In this document: in pieces, positions 60,867-64,000 of the stretch
How the letters are laid out: each line of letters opens with the position of its first letter
Numbering within the stretch: the first letter of the stretch is position 1
Assembly (NCBI RefSeq): GCF_014298075.1
Contig: NZ_CP060418.1
Coordinates: 1,922,001 to 1,986,000 of the forward strand
DNA: 64,000 nucleotides
Source: Enterobacter sp. JUb54
GTDB taxonomy: Bacteria; Pseudomonadota; Gammaproteobacteria; Enterobacterales; Enterobacteriaceae
Direction of reading: 5' to 3'
Notes under the pieces: model-generated
Seen by the model: only the letters and a program-made list of their open reading frames with translations
The model's database searches: none
Told to the model about the DNA's origin: nothing
Position numbers and translations under genes: made by a program

Positions 60867-61871
60867 TCAGAGGTGGGATACGGGCAGTACCGTCCCGGGT
60901 TGCAGGTAATGTTCCCAGCGCAGAAGGCGCTCGGTAAGCAGCAGTTCGCGGTTGACGCCGACGACGTTCAGCAGCCGATCGCGGCAGGTACTGACATCGC
61001 GCGCAATGGCCTGTAAACGAGCGGCAGGCAGCGTCCGGGCAAGTTGGTTGACCAGCGCCCAGGCATCAGGGTTGCTCACCTGGGTGATGCCCTGTTGCCG
61101 TTTTTGTGCATCCAGCAGCAGCGATGCCAGCCAGTGCAGACGAACTGCAGCCTGTTCGTGATTCAGGATAGACAGCAGTGACAGCCAGTCGCCGCTGGTT
61201 AAGACATTTTCCAGGGCGGCGATCAGCTGCTGGCGGGCAGCCCAGTGGCTCTCCTGCAGCAGATCCAGCGCGGCGGCAGGCGCATTGGCGCTCAGGCGCA
61301 GTGCCGAAAGCAGCGCCTCCTGCGGCAAGGACACCTCTCGCTCCAGCCACGCCAGCCCATAGGATTCCGCCGGCGGCATCAGGTGATACAGACGACAGCG
61401 GCTACGCAGCGTCGCCAGCAGGCGCGCAGGCTCCTGGCTGACCAGGAAAAACCAGGTATTCTCCGGCGGCTCTTCCAGGGTTTTTAACAAGGCGTTAGCC
61501 GCAGCATCGGTTAACTGCGCGGCGTCAGCGATCCACACCACCTTGGCGCCGCCCAGACGCGAGCGCTCATACAGCTTTTCGTTGACGTCACGCACGGCGT
61601 CGATCCCGAGGGCGCTTTTGCCCTTTTCCGGCGCGAGGGTATAGTAATCGGGGTGCGTGCCCGCCTGCATCAGCTGGCAGCTATGGCAATGTCCGCAGCT
61701 TTTGTTCCCTTCCGGCTGTCGGCACATCAGATAACGACACAGCGCGTAGATCAGCGCATCGCCTCCCATGCCAGGCAGTGCCTGAAGCAGTAACGCATGG
61801 TGACCCCGTCCAGCCTGATAGCTGGCGACTAATTGCTCAAATGACGGGCGTAACCACGGGTACCATTTCAT
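60867..61871 (-). CDS. holB: DNA polymerase III delta-prime subunit
   Basis: A 334-residue clamp-loader subunit of the AAA+ fold. Zinc-binding cysteines lie in [10 protein letters not shown] and an SRC motif in [13 protein letters not shown] 61871 ([12 protein letters not shown]) gives the E. coli length and overlaps tmk by ATGA; an ATG 21 bp upstream is not used. Confidence 0.95.
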   Translation of the reverse strand: MKWYPWLRPSFEQLVASYQAGRGHHALLLQALPGMGGDALIYALCRYLMCRQPEGNKSCGHCHSCQLMQAGTHPDYYTLAPEKGKSALGIDAVRDVNEKLYERSRLGGAKVVWIADAAQLTDAAANALLKTLEEPPENTWFFLVSQEPARLLATLRSRCRLYHLMPPAESYGLAWLEREVSLPQEALLSALRLSANAPAAALDLLQESHWAARQQLIAALENVLTSGDWLSLLSILNHEQAAVRLHWLASLLLDAQKRQQGITQVSNPDAWALVNQLARTLPAARLQAIARDVSTCRDRLLNVVGVNRELLLTERLLRWEHYLQPGTVLPVSHL

Positions 61872-62509
61872 GCGCGTTGCTCCGCCACCCACTGGCTGAT
61901 GAGCGCGTGGATATCACGGGCGACAGCGTCCAGCGGCTGCGTGGCGTCAATGGTACGAATCGTCGGGTCCTGCGCCGCCAGCTCGAGATAACGCGCCCGG
62001 GTACGGTTGAAGAAATCCAGCGACTCCTGTTCAATACGGTCGAGGTCGCCGCGGGCACGTGCGCGTTTCAGCCCGACTTCCGGCGTCACATCCAGGTACA
62101 GCGTCAGGTTCGGACGGAAATCCCCCAGCACTGCGTCACGCAGAGTGGCGAGCATGGTCTGGTCAATACCACGACCACCGCCCTGATAGGCCTGGGTCGA
62201 CAGGTCGTGACGGTCGCCAATCACCCACTGTCCGCTGGCCAGCGCTGGCTTAATCACCGTCTCCACCAGTTGTACGCGGGCGGCATAAAACATCAGCACT
62301 TCGGCTTTGTCATTAATGACTTCATCGCCGGTTGACTGGATATCCAGTACCAGGCTGCGCAGTTTTTCAGCGAGAATGGTCCCGCCCGGTTCCCGGGTAA
62401 ACACCAGATCGCTGATGCCCGATTGTTGCAGCGCCTCCACGACCAGATTGCGTGCCGTGGTCTTTCCCGCGCCTTCCAGGCCCTCGATGACAATATAATT
62501 ACTGCGCAT
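61868..62509 (-). CDS. tmk: Thymidylate kinase
   Basis: A 213-residue kinase converting dTMP to dTDP. P-loop [10 protein letters not shown], the DR motif [18 protein letters not shown] (LID type II), and length equal to E. coli Tmk. Overlaps mltG by 11 nt. Confidence 0.96.
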   Translation of the reverse strand: MRSNYIVIEGLEGAGKTTARNLVVEALQQSGISDLVFTREPGGTILAEKLRSLVLDIQSTGDEVINDKAEVLMFYAARVQLVETVIKPALASGQWVIGDRHDLSTQAYQGGGRGIDQTMLATLRDAVLGDFRPNLTLYLDVTPEVGLKRARARGDLDRIEQESLDFFNRTRARYLELAAQDPTIRTIDATQPLDAVARDIHALISQWVAEQRA

Positions 62510-63521
62510 TTTTTTCCTTAAGTACTTTCAGATAATCCTGTACCGAGCGGTTGTGGCTGGCCAGATTAGTATTAAACGTATGCCCGCCTTTGCCATCGGC
62601 AACAAAATAGAGATACGGCGACTTCGCCGGGTGGGCCGCAGCGTTCAGCGATGCCTCTCCCGGTGCGGCGATAGGCCCTGGCGGCATGCCGGCGATCACA
62701 TAGGTATTGTAAGCCGTCGGCGTTTCAAGATCTTTGCGGCTCAGCTTGCCATTATAGCTCTCACCCATCCCGTAGATCACCGTCGGGTCGGTCTGCAACC
62801 GCATGCCAATCCGCAGACGGTTAATAAACACCGACGCCACGCGGTCGCGCTCTTCCGCAACCGCCGTCTCTTTCTCAATGATCGATGCCATCGTCAGCAG
62901 CTGATTCTGATCTTTGTACGGCAGATTATCCATCCGCCCTTCCCAGGCCTTATTGACCTGAGTAACCATTTTCTGATGCGCACGTTTGAGGATCGCGACA
63001 TCGCTGGTATTGGCGGTATACATCCAGGTGTCCGGCCAGAACCAGCCTTCAACCCAGTCCGCATGTTCAAGATCCAGCGCTTTGGCGACCGTCGCGTAGC
63101 TGTCGTCGGCCAGCGTATGTTTGACATAAGGCGCATCGCGAAGCTGGCGCAGATAGTCGCTGACCCGCATCCCCTCGACGAAACGCAGCGGGAACTGCGC
63201 CTCTTTGCCGCTGCCCAACAGCTGCAGCATCTCGCGCACCGTCATGGATGGCGTGAGGCGGTAAGTACCGGCTTTAAAGTGGGATAGTTCAGGCTCCAGG
63301 CGCAGCAACCACTGGAATACGCGTGGTCGGTTAATCACCTTGTCGCTATAGAGCTGTTCCCCTAACGCCATGCGTCCGGTGCCGGCCTCCAGGGTGAAGA
63401 TGGTCTCTTCTTTAATCAACAGCGTGCTGCTCGCCAGCTGGCGAACCTTCCAGATGCCCGCGCCAGCAGCGATGCCCAGCACCACCACCAACAACAGGAT
63501 AAAACGTAACATTTTCTTCAT
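62499..63521 (-). CDS. mltG: Endolytic murein transglycosylase MltG
   Basis: A 340-residue membrane-anchored lytic transglycosylase (YceG) that cuts nascent glycan strands. N-terminal anchor at about residues 4-22, a LysM-like part, then the catalytic Glu in [17 protein letters not shown]. Two base pairs separate it from pabC. Confidence 0.96.
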   Translation of the reverse strand: MKKMLRFILLLVVVLGIAAGAGIWKVRQLASSTLLIKEETIFTLEAGTGRMALGEQLYSDKVINRPRVFQWLLRLEPELSHFKAGTYRLTPSMTVREMLQLLGSGKEAQFPLRFVEGMRVSDYLRQLRDAPYVKHTLADDSYATVAKALDLEHADWVEGWFWPDTWMYTANTSDVAILKRAHQKMVTQVNKAWEGRMDNLPYKDQNQLLTMASIIEKETAVAEERDRVASVFINRLRIGMRLQTDPTVIYGMGESYNGKLSRKDLETPTAYNTYVIAGMPPGPIAAPGEASLNAAAHPAKSPYLYFVADGKGGHTFNTNLASHNRSVQDYLKVLKEKNAQ

Positions 63522-63523
63522 GA

Positions 63524-64000
63524 CTAACCAGACAGCTCACACAGTGGGGCTAAAAAATGATAAAGCTCTCGCGAGGACCAACATGTGTCGTCCCAGCGAC
63601 GAACCGGTACCAGCGGCATCAGCGCGTTGCAAATCAGCACTTCGTCAGCCTCCCGCAACGCATCGGGCTCCGCTGTGACTTCGACAACGCGAAACGGAGA
63701 TTGTGCCAGCTGCGCCATACAGTGTTGGCGCATAATGCCGTCGACTCCCGCCTGATCGAGGCGCGGTGTAAAAACCGTCGTCCCCTTGCGCCAGAACAGA
63801 TTCGCGGCACAGCATTCCGTAAGCCACCCGTCGCTGTCAAGAACCAGCGCCTCATCGGCTTCCGTCTGCTCAAGATGAGACCGGATCAGCACCTGCTCCA
63901 GCCGGTTCAGGTGCTTTAGCCCGGCCAGCGCCGGGTTACGTCCCAGCCGAATCGGGCTAAGCGCCAGGGTAATGCCGGTCTCTTGCCAACGGGAATAGTG
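63524..64000 (-). CDS. pabC: Aminodeoxychorismate lyase (partial)
   Basis: The C-terminal 158 or so residues of a PLP fold-type IV enzyme that forms p-aminobenzoate for folate. [39 protein letters not shown] and [16 protein letters not shown] match PabC. The 5' part lies beyond the window end. Confidence 0.93.
   Translation of the reverse strand, partial: HYSRWQETGITLALSPIRLGRNPALAGLKHLNRLEQVLIRSHLEQTEADEALVLDSDGWLTECCAANLFWRKGTTVFTPRLDQAGVDGIMRQHCMAQLAQSPFRVVEVTAEPDALREADEVLICNALMPLVPVRRWDDTCWSSRELYHFLAPLCELSG

Overview
The window looks like a chromosomal segment of a Klebsiella-type member of the Enterobacteriaceae. Gene products from icd to pabC closely match their E. coli counterparts, and gene order follows the E. 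coli icd-purB-phoPQ-potABCD-lolCDE-mfd-ndh-fhuE-ptsG-holB-pabC region in reverse. GC content is high, and several accessory blocks interrupt this backbone. I cannot separate the K. oxytoca complex, K. pneumoniae or Raoultella by eye. No rRNA, tRNA or CRISPR array was seen.

Positions 1-13300 are mostly accessory. They hold a topAI (yjhX) toxin gene with a short leader ORF and hairpin, directly followed by yjhP and lacking the antitoxin gene yjhQ; a cigR-type gene; an M14 peptidase and EamA exporter with a divergent LysR gene; two calcineurin-like phosphoesterases; an SDR and an MFS exporter around a second LysR gene, tied together by four copies of a TTGAATT-N-AATTCAA-type palindrome; and a LysR/tautomerase/SDR set.

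Positions 13500-31000 are backbone: icd, then rluE-nudJ-mnmA-hflD-purB (with an intragenic PurR-like site in purB), an inserted MFS/HxlR pair, phoPQ behind a clear PhoP box, roxA, pepT and potABCD. Between potD and cobB sits an accessory block: an AMP-forming acyl-CoA ligase, then a cytochrome b561, a Tat-exported sulfite-oxidase-family molybdoprotein and a secreted MXKDX methionine-rich protein. These last three resemble the periplasmic methionine-rich-peptide/methionine sulfoxide reductase defence against hypochlorite.

Positions 34000-64000 return to backbone: cobB-nagK, lolCDE, mfd, ldtC, bhsA/comR, a chromosomal iutA-type receptor with a Fur box, ycfJ, ndh with an FNR box, hinT-ycfL-lpoB-thiK-nagZ-ycfP, fhuE, ptsG with Mlc, CRP and SgrS sites, and the pabC-mltG-tmk-holB-ycfH operon (pabC cut by the window end). 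An apparently intact group II intron lies exactly after the ptsG terminator. Two tandem hairpins with different stems but the same loop lie in the 3' UTR of bhsA.
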